Origin: Stramonita haemastoma
Lineage: Eukaryota; Mollusca; Gastropoda; Neogastropoda; Muricidae
DNA: 64,000 nucleotides
Assembly (NCBI GenBank): GCA_030674155.1
Contig: CM060342.1
Coordinates: forward strand, 20,383,598 to 20,447,597
Direction: 5' to 3'
The notes under the pieces were generated by a model. It saw nothing but the letters and a program-made list of their open reading frames with translations. It had not been told where the DNA came from and made no database searches. Positions 35,307 through 47,100 of the stretch are shown one piece after another (within the stretch, counting starts at the first letter, position 1; each line of letters begins with the position of its first letter). Position numbers and translations under genes: made by a program.

Positions 35307-36450
35307 CCCTCTCTCTCCCCTCCCCCTTCTCCCTCTCCCCCCTCCCTCTCCCCCCTCTCCCCCCTCGCCCCCTCAACACCCCCCCTCTCACCCCCCTCTC
35401 CCCTCTCCCCCTCCCCCCCTCCCCCCTCCCCCTCTACCCTCCCCTCCCCGTCCCCCCTTCCCCACCCCTCCTCCCCACCCCCCTCCCCCACCCCTCCTCC
35501 CCACCCCCACCCCTCCCTGTCCCCCCTCCCCCACCCCTCCCTGTCCCCCCTCCCCCCACCCCTCCCCTCCCCCCTTCCCCACCCCTCCCCGTCCCCCTTC
35601 CCCACCCCTCCCTTCCCCCCTTCCCCACCCCTCCTCCCTCCCCCCCCCCTCCCCCTCCTCCCCCCACCCCTCCTCCCCCCACCCCTCCTCCCTCCTCCCC
35701 TCCTCACCCCTCCCCCCCTCTACCCCCTCCCTCACTCCCCCAACCCCCTCCTCCCCCCCTCTCTACCCCCCTCCCTCCCCCCACCCCCCCTCTCCACCCC
35801 CTCCCTCCCCCTCCACCCTCCCCCCTCTCCACCCCTCCTCCCCCTCCACCCCTCCCCCCCCTACCCCCTCCCTCCCCCTCCACCCCCCCCCTCTCTACCC
35901 CCTCCCTCCCCCCACCCCCCTCGCCCCTCCTACCCCCCTCTCTCCCCCCCCACCCCCTCTCCCCCCTCCCCTCCCCCCCTCCCCCCCTCCCCCCCTCCTA
36001 CCCCCCCCCCCCTCCACCCCTCCCCCCACCCCCCCTCTCCACCCCCTCCCTCCCCCTCCACCCCTCCCCCCTCCCTCCCCCCACCCCCTCTCCACCCCCT
36101 CCCTCCCCCCCCCTCCCACCCCCTCCCTCCCCCTCCACCCCTCCCCCTCCCCTCCCCCCCTCCCCCCCCCACCCTCCCCCTCCCCCTCCCCCCTCCCTCC
36201 CTCCCCTCTCCCTCCCCCCTCCCACCCCTCCCCCCCCCCCTCCCCCCATCCCCCCTCCTCCCCACCCTCCCCCCCCTCCCCCCTCCCCTCCCCCCCCTCC
36301 CCCCCTCCCCTCCCCCTCCCCCTCCCCCCCCTCCTACCCTCCCCCTCCCATCCCTCCCTCTCTCCCACCCCATCCCTCCCCCCTCCCTCCCTCCCTCCCC
36401 CTCCACCCCTCCCCCCATCCCCTCCTCCCTTCCGCCTCTCCCTCTCCCTG
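35307..36450 (+). repeat. Polypyrimidine C-rich tract
   Basis: About 1.1 kb of CCCCTCC/CCCACCCC. It is the complement of the G-rich tracts that follow twin hairpins elsewhere, consistent with the whole module lying inverted. Pro/Ser frames up to several hundred codons are composition artefacts. Confidence 0.92.
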
Positions 36451-36534
36451 GCACATACATGGGAAGATAGACAACACATCTCCTCCAAAGCCCGGAGGAT
36501 TAGAACTTAGGGGCAGATCCAAAAACAGATCTGC
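36451..36534 (-). repeat. Twin-hairpin element, copy 3 (inverted)
   Basis: Complement of the element at 10277-10360: GGAAGATAGACAACACATC, TCCTCC/GGAGGA (36481-36486 with 36494-36499), then GCAGATC/GATCTGC (36513-36519 with 36528-36534). Confidence 0.8.
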
Positions 36535-37100
36535 ACTTACTAACTCAAACCATAACTTCTTCCTATCAAACTTTCAAAACTATATATTACACTAACAAGT
36601 CCAAAATTTACACCTGGCTTTTTTTCTACTCACAATTTCTAAATTAAACCTTATTCTCAAACATTTCGCTCCACAATCACCTTCTTTCACACACCTAAAC
36701 ACCACAGTCTACAATTTTAGGAAAAAACTCACGCTTCATTTCCATTACTTACACACTTTTCTCCCCAATTCTCAGCAACTTCAAACAAGAAAAAACAATA
36801 TCACTCTTTATAATACCCTTTCAAGGGCAGCTAATATTGCCTTCAAAGTCTTTTACCAGGCATATACAATGTGTCCAAAATTACAAATACACTTCAGCAA
36901 CATTTATCTGCACGTTAACTTCACTTTCTCTCTTCATCTCAGCAACTTCAAACAATAAAAACAATATCACTCTTTATAATACCCTTTCAAGGGGAGCTAA
37001 TATTGCCTTCTAAATGCTTCATCAGGCATATACAATGTGTCCAAAATTCAAAATACACTTCAGCAACTTTCATCTGCACTATAACTTCACTTTCTCTCTT
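36535..37100 (-). repeat. Array tail module, inverted, with ~170-bp tandem duplication
   Basis: To about 36760 it is the complement of the array tail at 10068-10276, though no satellite follows. Then a ~170-bp unit occurs twice (AGCAACTTCAAACAA near 36771 and 36943; TATACAATGTGTCCAAAATT in both). The copy at 63414-64000 has the same layout. Confidence 0.7.
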
Positions 37101-37209
37101 CATTCAAAAATTCAAATGCCATTACATTCACATTTCACATTTTACACCCTTTCTCACGAATCATCAACACCTTCTTGAAATTGGGCCTAGGAGATCCACC
37201 TTATTACCC

Positions 37210-37506
37210 GTCAAATATCCAATACCACATCGATCAATACTACTACCACTTCTTTTCACTATCTTTAATGATAGCCTACCTCTGTATAGTCATTCTTTAT
37301 GTCAAATCTTTCTTGATGCTACATCAATTCAATGTAACAGCAGTCATCCAAACCAGCTTGTCAGTGATATGCAGGCACATATTGATCACAATAATATGTC
37401 TCTTATTTCAAACAGGACAAAGTGTATCTTTATAACCACTTGTCAAAAACGACAGAAATTCCATCCTCCAATGGTGCTACCACAAAATGAGTTCATCACA
37501 AAATGA
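37210..37506 (+). pseudogene. Degenerate LINE reverse-transcriptase fragment, second family
   Basis: The frame reads KYPIPHRSILLPLLFTIF, a decayed version of the RT motif PQGSILGPLLF. About 25 residues on, IFLDATSIQ (37309-37320 for FLDA) stands where F-A-D-D-T is expected. SDMQAHIDHN, SNRTKCIF and CQKRQKF then fit the RT region after the catalytic box. This wording differs from the LINE at 28679-32649. Catalytic residues are lost. Confidence 0.65.
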
Positions 37507-38022
37507 CAAACAACCAGCATTAAAACCTCAAAACATTTTAAAAGTATATCAATCTTTGAAAAAAATGCACAATGTACACATGTGAATGATAACAAATGAA
37601 TTTTCAAGAAATACCTGCACATCTTATGAATTTGGAGAGGCAGGAGAACTTTTCCAGATTTACATTTCATCAGCCTGCAACATTTATAACTGGACAAGGG
37701 TTGAAGAAACTGCTGAGGATTCAAATCTTCTTGTAAATGTATAGAGTAGGGACAATCCATCATCAAATACAACTCATCCCCTTAAACAGATATATTGTAT
37801 TTTGAGCACATTCTTTATTCTTGTTTGTTATGGAAAGGTCCATCCTCCATTGGAAGCTTGTGACAACTACAAGGAAATTTCATAACAGCGTAAACATGTA
37901 TATCTGGTAGCAAGTTCTAAATTTTTCCTTACCAAAATCGATCTTCAAATTTCTATGATAAAGGCGTCTTTTATTATCCCACGGCTCATTCATTAAGAAC
38001 ATTTTCTATTAAGAAGGCTTTG
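37507..38022 (+). other. Probable decayed LINE sequence, not resolvable
   Basis: AT-rich, without a long frame. Short stretches such as KIDLQ near 37938 could be the LINE thumb region that should follow 37506, but no continuous alignment can be made by eye. Confidence 0.35.
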
Positions 38023-38120
38023 ATATGTGAACTTTTCACTTTGATGTGTGAACTTTTCACTTTGATGTGTAAACTTTTAACTGTGATATGTGAACTTTTA
38101 ACTTTGATATGTGAACTTTT
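38023..38120 (+). repeat. 21-bp minisatellite (about 5 units)
   Basis: Units of TTTGATATGTGAACTTTTAAC with C/A and G/A variants. Confidence 0.85.
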
Positions 38121-38438
38121 AGATACTTGAAGAAAATTAATACGTTAGCATAACTGTCTCTCCCACAAACAGTCAAAACCGCTTTGTACTAAGATATGTT
38201 TTTATTCATATTTAGCCATGCTGATTGAATCAAATATTTGTCAAGTTAATCTTTCATCATGTGGTAAACACTTGATGGCAGCTTTTCATACTGGAAGTCG
38301 AGCAGCTTCATCTAGAAACGTACCATTGGAACAGAGACCAAACTAGACAAGGGATATCTGCTCGCTTTTCCATATACTAACAAAGTTGATGTCGTTTGCT
38401 TTAAAGGACAACTCTATTTAAAAACCTTGAACTGAAAC
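38121..38438. other. Unique AT-rich sequence, nothing recognised
   Basis: No frame, repeat or RNA signal stands out. This is one of the few stretches that is not duplicated elsewhere in the window. Confidence 0.5.
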
Positions 38439-39185
38439 TTATGAAATTATTGCTATATTTTCATATCCCCAAACTTCACATCCATACAACAAAACAGGTA
38501 CAACGATTTTGTCGAATAAATCAAGTGTCACATGTGTAGGCAGTTCTATTTGCTGTGCAGTCCTTATCAAGATAAACATGACTTTAGCAGCTTTATCATA
38601 AGCATTTTCCATGCATGACATTTTCATATCCCCAAATTTCACATCCATACAACAAAACAGGTAGAACAATTTTATCGAATAAATCAAGTGTCACATGTGT
38701 ACATAGTTCTTTTTTTCCGTGCAGTCCTTATCAAATTAACATGACTTAAGTAGGTTAATCATAAGCATTTTTCTTGCATTTTGCAACACTTCCACTGCTG
38801 CAGAAGTTGATTCCTAAATATGTAAAAGTGTTAAGAACTTCCAACACTTTTTTGCTATTTTCCATAATTATTAGGAGATGTCTTGTGGCGGGATATCCTG
38901 ATTTTGGTTTTCACCAGATTCACAATAAGTTTCCATTGAAATGATTAAGTATCCAAAATGTGTAATGCATCTTTTACCCTTGTTTGTAGTGGGGAATAAA
39001 ATGGTATCATGTGCATAAAGTAAAAGTTGAAGAGAACTGGTTACCATTTTTGCATGAGATGAAAGTTGAATATGCAGTGTTAATGAATTTGTGGTAAATA
39101 TTGTTGCAAATGATTGAGAAAGTGTGTGTGTGGTACTTGATGTGAATATTACTTCCCCTTCTGTGGCCATATATCATTTTAAAGA
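38439..39185 (-). pseudogene. Degenerate LINE reverse-transcriptase fragment, copy 2
   Basis: Paralogue of 2890-3600, complete on the side that the gap hides there. On the minus strand, AHDTILF (catalytic box, D to H), then the fragment running to LFDKIVVPVLLYGCEVWG. A ~166-bp tandem duplication (38461 and 38627) repeats the VVPVLL segment. Offset to copy 1 is 35,595-35,596 bp. Confidence 0.75.
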
Positions 39186-39561
39186 GTTGTATCCCTTTGA
39201 ATTGTTTGCAGTTGCTTTGTAGTTGAGATAAATGCTTTGATGTGATGAAATGAAGCAGTGATTTTGCTATGAAATTGTCGACTTAGTGTTGACCTGTGTG
39301 AAAGAAGAAGAGGGCGAAAGTAAGTGATTGTAGACGTAAATGATTGTGAATTTGTGAAGATATAGTAAAAGACAGGTGTGGAATTTGAAGTTGTGGTTTA
39401 GTGATAAGTTGTAAAAATGTGAAGGCAAGATGTTAAACTGTGAGTTTGAATTGCAGATCTGTATGGGGATCTGCCCCTAAGTTGTACTGCTCCAGCTTTG
39501 GAGTGATGTGTTGTCTATCTTCCCATGTTGGTGGTTTTGTTTTTGGTTTGTTTCTTTTGGG
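39186..39561 (+). repeat. AT-rich spacer and twin-hairpin element, copy 4 (+)
   Basis: The spacer repeats 3601-3862. The hairpin GCAGATC/GATCTGC (39453-39459 with 39468-39474) is perfect here, whereas copy 1 is imperfect. Then GATGTGTTGTCTATCTTCC. Confidence 0.7.
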
Positions 39562-39763
39562 ACTGGACTGGTCCGGACCGGTCTGGGACTGGTCTGGACT
39601 GGACCGGTCTGGACTGGTCTGGACCAGTTCCAACTGGTCTGGACCAATTCTGACCGGTTGGAACTGGTTCTGACTGGTTGGAACCGGTAGGTTTCACCAG
39701 TTTGAACGGGTTCCAACTGGTCTAGTGACCGGTCTGGGACTGGACTGGTTTGGTCTGGTTCCA
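39562..39763 (+). repeat. GACTGGTCTG minisatellite, copy 2
   Basis: Same decamer family as 3969-4262 but with about 90 bp fewer units. Confidence 0.85.
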
Positions 39764-40435
39764 AGGAGGGGGGGAGGAGAGGGGAGTGGGGGGGAGAGGG
39801 AGGGGGGGGAGGAGGGGGGTGGGGGGAGGAGGGAGGGGGTATGAGTGGAGGAGGGGGAAGGAGGGAGAGGAGGGGGGGTGGGTGGAGGGGTGGAGGAGAG
39901 GGGGGTGGGGGAGAGAGGGGAGGGAGGGAGGGGGTGGTGGAGGGGAGGGAAGAGGGGTGGGTGGAGGAGAGAGGGGGGGGGGATGGAGAGAGGGGGTGGG
40001 TGGAGGGAGGAGGGGAGAGGGTGTGCGGGGAGGGAGGGGAGAGGGGGTGCGGGGAGGGGGGGTGGTGAGGGATGAGTGAGAGGGGGGAGGAATGGGAGGG
40101 GGCAGGGGAGGGGGCAGGGGAGGGGGAAGGGGGTGGGGGAGGGAAGGGGAGGGTGGGGGAGGAGGAGAGAGGAGGGGGGGGGAGAGGAGGAGGGAGTGGG
40201 GGAGGGGAGGAGGGGGAAGAGGAGGGGGTAGGGGGTGGAGAGTGAGGGAGGAGGAGGGAGGGAGTGGGGGAGGGGGAAAGAGGGGAGGAGGAGGGGAAGA
40301 GGAGGGGGTAGGGGGTCGGTGGGGAGGGTTGGAGAGGGAGTGTGGTGGGGAGGAGGGGAGGGGTGGGGGATTGAGGGTAAGGGAGGGGGGTGGAGAGGGG
40401 AGGGGAGGGGTGGGTGGGGGAGGTGGAGGGAAAGA
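39764..40435 (+). repeat. Polypurine G-rich tract, copy 2
   Basis: GGGAGG/GGGTGG sequence, about 150 bp shorter than 4263-5085. Confidence 0.9.
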
Positions 40436-40631
40436 GGATTGATTGATTTGTTCTTTTATATCAAGGATAATGGAATAAAAACTCTTATACTTTTTTACAT
40501 CCAGTCCCCGTGTGTATGCAGTTTGTGTAAATGTCGTCTGTTCCCAACGGCACACGATGGCCTACTCTTATGGAAAGCGGAACAGGATGTTTGGAGCTCT
40601 AGCCGAAGATCAAACATTCTTTTATAATAAT
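40436..40631. other. Conserved unique spacer, copy 2
   Basis: Near-identical to 5086-5278. No recognisable protein. Confidence 0.5.
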
Positions 40632-40888
<257 letters not shown>

Positions 40889-41134
40889 GAGTACGGTAGG
40901 ATTTTGTCGAAAACTTTCGTAATAAGGAGAATACGATTGTTCAAAATAAGTAATTTGTTCTGAAATAAAAGGACTTATGCTCACACTTGCTATGTTTTGG
41001 CAATCGCCGCACATGTCATGATATTTTATTTTGTTTTCTTTGTTTGTTTTGCTTTGTTTTGTTATGCTATGGCGACCCCATCATCCTTCTCTCGGTTTTT
41101 GTCTGTCTGTCTCTGCACCGTCTCTGTCTCTTCC
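40889..41134 (+). mobile_element. LINE 3'-end remnant and array leader, copy 2
   Basis: Repeats 5638-5875 at +35,259 bp: the LINE stop-codon and 3' UTR remnant, then the CTCTTCC leader before the array. Confidence 0.7.
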
Positions 41135-44100
41135 TACCATTTCCGATGTGTGTGGCGCCGGACCTGTGGCGACTCCGCAGCCTTGGAGAGCTGAAAACCA
41201 AGCAGGGCGCACACTAATAATGACAATATACAGCAATATCATACACCGCAGGCAAGTGCAGGGACCCCTGCACATGTGTGCACACAAACGAACACACTGA
41301 CAAACACTTGCGCGCACGTGCGTCCGCGCACGCATACCCACCATCCCGGCGAAAACGGTGCGGTTTTATACAAAGACGGGACCCAAAGAGTTGTTTTCAG
41401 GCCTGTCCTACCCCGACGTTTGCACGGTTACAGACCCCAAGACACCAAGAGAATATGGCACTGTATGCATACACCCTCTCCTACCATTTCCGGTGTGTGT
41501 GGCGCCGGACCTGTGGCGACTCCGCAGCCCTGGAGATCTGAGAAAGCTAGTTTTTTGCAAGGAAATCTGCCACTGTGTACGCAACAAAAACCAAGCAAGG
41601 CGGACACTAATAATGACAATATATAGCAATATCATGCCTCACATGCAAGTGCAGGGTCCCCTCTACATGCGCGTACACAAACGAGCACACTGACAAACAC
41701 CTGCGCGAGAGTGCGTGAGCGCACGCATACCCACCCCCCAGCGAAAATGGTGCGGTTTTAGGCAAAGACGGGACCCGAAGAGTCGTTTTCAGGCCCGTCT
41801 TACCCCGACTTTTGCACGGTGATATACCCCAAGGCACCAAGACAATATTGTGCTGTATGCAGACACCCTCTCCTACCATTTCCGATGTGTGTGGCGCCGG
41901 ACCTGTGGCGACTCCGCAGCCCTGAAAAGCTGAGAAAGCTAGTTTCTTGCAAGGAAATCTCCCACGGTGTACACAACAAAAACCAAGCAGGCCGCACATT
42001 AATAATGACAATATACAGCAATATCATGCCTCACAGGCAAGTGCAGGGTCCCCTCCACATGCGTGCACACAACCGAACCCACTCACAGACACCTGCGCGC
42101 GCGTGCGTGTGCGCACGCATACCCACCCCCTCGGCGAAAAAGGTGCGGTTTTAAGCAACGACGGAACCAAAAGAGTGGTTTTCAGGCCCGTCATACCCTG
42201 ACTTTTGCACGGTTACAGACCCCAAGGCACCAAGACAATATGGCACTGTATGCATATACCCTCTCCTACCATTTTCGATGTGTGTGTTTCTTGCAAGGAA
42301 ATCTCCCACGGTGTACGCAACAAAAACCAGGCAGGGTGCATACTAATAATGACATATTACAGCAGTACTATGCACCACAGGGAAGTGCAGGGTCCCCTCC
42401 ACATGCGTGCACACAAACGAACACACTGAGAAACACCTGTGCGCGCACGCGTACGTGCATGCATACCGACCCCCCCCCCCTCCCCCCTCGGTGAGAAAGG
42501 TGGTTTTAGGCAAAGACGGGACCTAAAGAGTGGTTTTCAGGCTCGTCCTACCCCGACTTTTTCACGGTTACAGACCCCAAGGCAACAAGACAATATGGCA
42601 CTGTATGCATATACCCTCTCCTACCATTTCCCATGTGTGTGGCGCCGGTCCTGTGGCGACTCCGCAGCCCTGGAGAGCTGAGAAAGCTCGTTTCTTGCAA
42701 GGAAATCTGCCACGGTGTACGCAACAAAAACCAAGCAGAGAGCACGCTGATAATGACAATATACAGCAATATCATGCCCCACAGGCAAGTGCAGGGTCCC
42801 CTCCACATAGGCACACACAAACACATTGACAAGCATTTGCGCGCGCGCACGTGCGCGCACGCATACCCACCCCCCACCGGCGAAAAAGATGTGGTTCTGG
42901 GAAAGAGACGGGACCCAAAAGATGTTTTCAGGCCCGTACTACCGGACTTTTCACGGTTGCAGACCCCAAGGCACCAAGACAATATGGCACTCTATGCATA
43001 CACCCTCTCCTACCATTTCCGGTGTGTGTGGCGCCGGAGATGTGGCGACTCCGCAGCCCTGGAGAGCTGAGAAAGCTAGTTTCTTGTAAGGAAATGTGCC
43101 ACGGTGTACGCAACAAAAACCAAGCAGGGTGCACACTAATAATGACAATATTCAGCAATATCATGCACCACAGGCAAGTGCAGGGTCCTCTCTAGATGTG
43201 CACACAGAAACGAACAGACAGACAAACACCTGCGCGCGCTCGCGTGTGCGCATGCATACCTACCCCCTCGGCGAGAAAGGTGCGGTTTTAGGCAAAGACG
43301 GGACATAAAGAGTGGTTTTCAGGCCCGTCCTACCCCGACTTTTTCACGGTTACAGACCCCAAGGCACCAAGACAATATGGCACTGTATGCATACACCCTC
43401 TCCTGCTATTTCTGATGCGTGTAGCGCCGGACCTGTGGCGACTCCGCAGCCCTGAAAGCTGAGAAAGCTAGTTTCTTGCAAGGAAATCTGCCACGGTGTA
43501 CGCAACAAAAACCAAGCAAGGCGGACACTAATAATGGACAAAAATACAGCAATATCATGTCTTACAGGCAAGTGCGGGGTCCCCTCCACATGCGCGCACA
43601 CAAACGAACACACTGACAAACACCTGCGCGCTAGCGCGTAGTCGCAGGCATACCCAGCCCCCCGGCAAAAACGGTGCGGTTTTATGCAAAGATGGGAGCC
43701 AAAGAGTTGTTTTCAGGCCCGTCCTACCCCGACTTTTGCACGGTTACAGACCCCAAGCCACCAAGACAATATTGTACTGTATACATACACCCTCTCATAG
43801 CATTTCCAATGTGTGTGGCGCCGGACCTGTGGCGTCTCCGCAGCCCTTGAGAGCTGAGAAAACTAGTTTCTTGCAAGGAAATCTGCCACGGTGTACGCAA
43901 CAGAAACCCAGCAAGGCGCACACTAATAATGACAACATACACCAATATCATGCACCACAGGCAAGTGCAGTGTCCCCTCCACATGTGCGCACAAAAACGA
44001 ACACACTGACAAACACCTGCGCGGGCGCGCACGCATACCCAGCCCCCGGCAAAAAAGGTGAGGTTTTAGGCAAAGACGGGACCCAATGGGTGGTTTTTTA

Positions 44101-47100
44101 GGCCCGTCCTACCCCGACTTTTGCACGGTTACAGACCGCAAGGCACCAAGACAATATGGCACTGTATGCACACACCCTCTCCTACCATTTCCGATGTGTG
44201 TGGCGCCGGACCTGTGGCGACTCTGCAGCCTGGAGAACTGAGAAAGCTTGTTTCTTGTATGGAAATCTGCCATGGTATATGCAACAAAAACCAAGCAAGG
44301 TGTACACTAATAATGACAATATACAGCAATATCATGGACCACAGGTTAGTGCAGGGTCCCCTCCACATGCGTGCATATAAACAAACACAATGAGAAACAC
44401 CTGCACGCGCGCGCGTGCGCGCACACATACTCACCCCCCGGCGAAAAAGGTGCTGTTTTAGGCAGAGATCGGAGCCAAAGAGTGGTTTTCAGGCCCGTCC
44501 TACCCGGACTTTTGGGCGGTTACAGACCCCAAGGCACCAAGACAAAATGACACTGTATACCTACACCCTCTTCTACCATTTCCGACGTGTGGCGCCGGAC
44601 CTGTAGCGACTCTGCAGCCCAGAAGAGCTGAGAAAGCTAGTTTCCTGCAAGGAAATCTGCCACGGTGTAGACAACAAAAACCAAGCAGGGCTTACACTAA
44701 TAATGACAATATACAGCAATATCATGCCTCACAGGCAAGTGCAGGGTCCCCTCCATATGAAAGCACACAAACGAACACACTGACAAACACCTGCGCGCGT
44801 TCGCTTGCGCGCACGCATACCCAACCCCCGTCGAAAAAGGTTTGGTTTTAGGGAAAAACGGGACCGAAAGAGTGGTTTTCAGGCCCGTCGTACCACAACT
44901 TTTGCACGGTTACAGACCCAAAGGCATCACGACAGAAATGGCGCTGTATGTTTACACCCTCTCCTACCATTTCCGATGTGTGTGGCGCCGGACCTGTAGC
45001 GACTCCGCAGCCCTGGAGAGCTGAGAAAGCTAGTTTCTTGCAAGAAAATCTGCTGCGGTGTGCACAACAAAAACCAAGCAAGGTGCACACTAATAATGAC
45101 AATATTCAGCAATATCATGCACCACAGGCTAGTTCAGGGTCCCCTGCACATGTGTGCGCATAAACGAACATACTGATAAACAGTTACGCTCGTGCGCGTG
45201 CGAGCACGCATACCCACCCCTCCCGGCGAAAAAGGTAAGGTTTTAGGGAAAGACGGGAGCCACAGAGTGGTTTTCAGGCCCGTCCTACCCCGACTTTTGC
45301 ACGGTTACAGACCGCAAGGCACCAAGAGAATATGGCACTGTATGCATACACCCTCTCCTACTATTTCCGATGTGTGTGGCGCCGGACCTGTGGCGACTCC
45401 GCAGCCCTTAAGAGCTGGGAAAACTAGTTTCTTGAAAGGAAATATGCCACGTGTTGGCAACAAAAACCCAGCAGGGCGCACACTAATAATGACAATATAC
45501 AGCAATATCATGAACCACAAGCAAGTGCAGTGTTCCATCCACATTCGCGCGCACAAACGAACACACCGACAAATACCTGTGCGCGCACGCGTGCGTGCAT
45601 GCATAACCACCCTCCGGCGAAAAAGGTGCGGTTTTAGGTAAAGACGGAAGCGAAAGAGTGGTTTTCAAGCCCGTCTTACCCCGACTTTTGCACGGTTAGA
45701 GACCCAAAGGCACCAGAACACAATGGCACTGTATGTATACACCCTCTCATACCATTTCCGATGTGTGTGGCGCCGGACCTGTGGCGACTCCGCAGCCCTG
45801 AGGACCTGAGAAAGCTAGTTTCTTGCAAGGAAATCTGCCACGGTGTACGCAACAAAAACCAAGCAGGGCGTACATTAATAATGACAATATACAGCAATAT
45901 CATGCCTCACAGGCAAGTGCAGGGTCCCCTCCACATGCGTGCACACAAACGAAGACACTGACAAACACCTGAGCGCGCGTGCGTGCGTGCACGCATACCC
46001 AATCCCCGATGAAAAAGGTTTGGTTTTAGGGAAAAACGGGACCCAAAGAGTAGTTTTCAGGCCCGTTCTTCCCCGACTTTTGCACGGTTACAGACCCATA
46101 GGCACCAAGACAGAAATGGCGCTGTATGTATACACCCTCTCCTACCATTTCCGATGTGTGTGGCGCCGGACCTGTGGCGACTCCGCAGCCCTTGAGAGCT
46201 GAGAAAGCTAGTTTCTTACAAGGAAATCTGCTACGGTATATGCAACAAAAACTAAGAAAGGTGCACACTAATAATGACAATATACTGCAATATCATGCAC
46301 CACAGGCTAGTGCAGGGTCCCCTGCACATGTGTGCGCATAAACGAACATACTTGTAAACAGTTACGCTCGTGCGCGTGCGAGCACGCATACCCACCCCTC
46401 CCGGCGAAAAAGGTGCTGTTTTAGGGAAAGACGGGACCGAAAGAGTGGTTTTCAGGCCCGTCCTACCCCGACTTTTGCACGGTTACAGACCGCAAGGCAC
46501 CAGAGAATATGGCACTGTATGCATACACCCTCTTCTACCATTTCCGACGTGTGGCGCCGGACCTGTGGCGACTCCGAACCCTGGACAGCTGGGAAAACTA
46601 GTTTCTTGCAAGGAAATCTGCTACTGTGTATGCAACAAAAACAAAACAAGGTGTACACTAGTAATGACAATATACAGCAATATCATGCACCACAGGCAAG
46701 TGCAGGGTCGCCTCCACATGCATGCACACAAACGAACACACTGACAGACACCTGCACGCGCGCACACGTACCCACCCCCCGGCGAAAAAGGTGCGGTTTT
46801 AGGCAGAGATCGGAGCCAAAGAGTGGTTTTTATACCCGTCCTACCCGGACTTTAGCACGGTTACAGACCCCAAAGCACCAAGACAATATGACACTGTATG
46901 CCTACACCCTCTTCTAACCATTTCCGACGTGTGGCGCCGGACCTATGGCGACTCCGCAGCCCTGGAGAGCTGAGAAAGCTAGTTTCTTGTAAGGAAATCT
47001 GCCACGGTGTACGCAACAAAACGTAAGGAAGACACACACTAATAATGACAATATACAGCAATATCATGCACCACAGGCAAGTGCAGGGTCGCCTCCACAT

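Noticed and set aside
35207..36595. Long Pro/Ser-rich or Gly/Arg-rich frames, including 61712-63474
   Set aside because: Pure consequence of C-rich or G-rich tracts; both strands and several frames are open.
37443..37772. Minus-strand 109-codon frame
   Set aside because: Overlaps the + strand RT remnant and has no recognisable domain.
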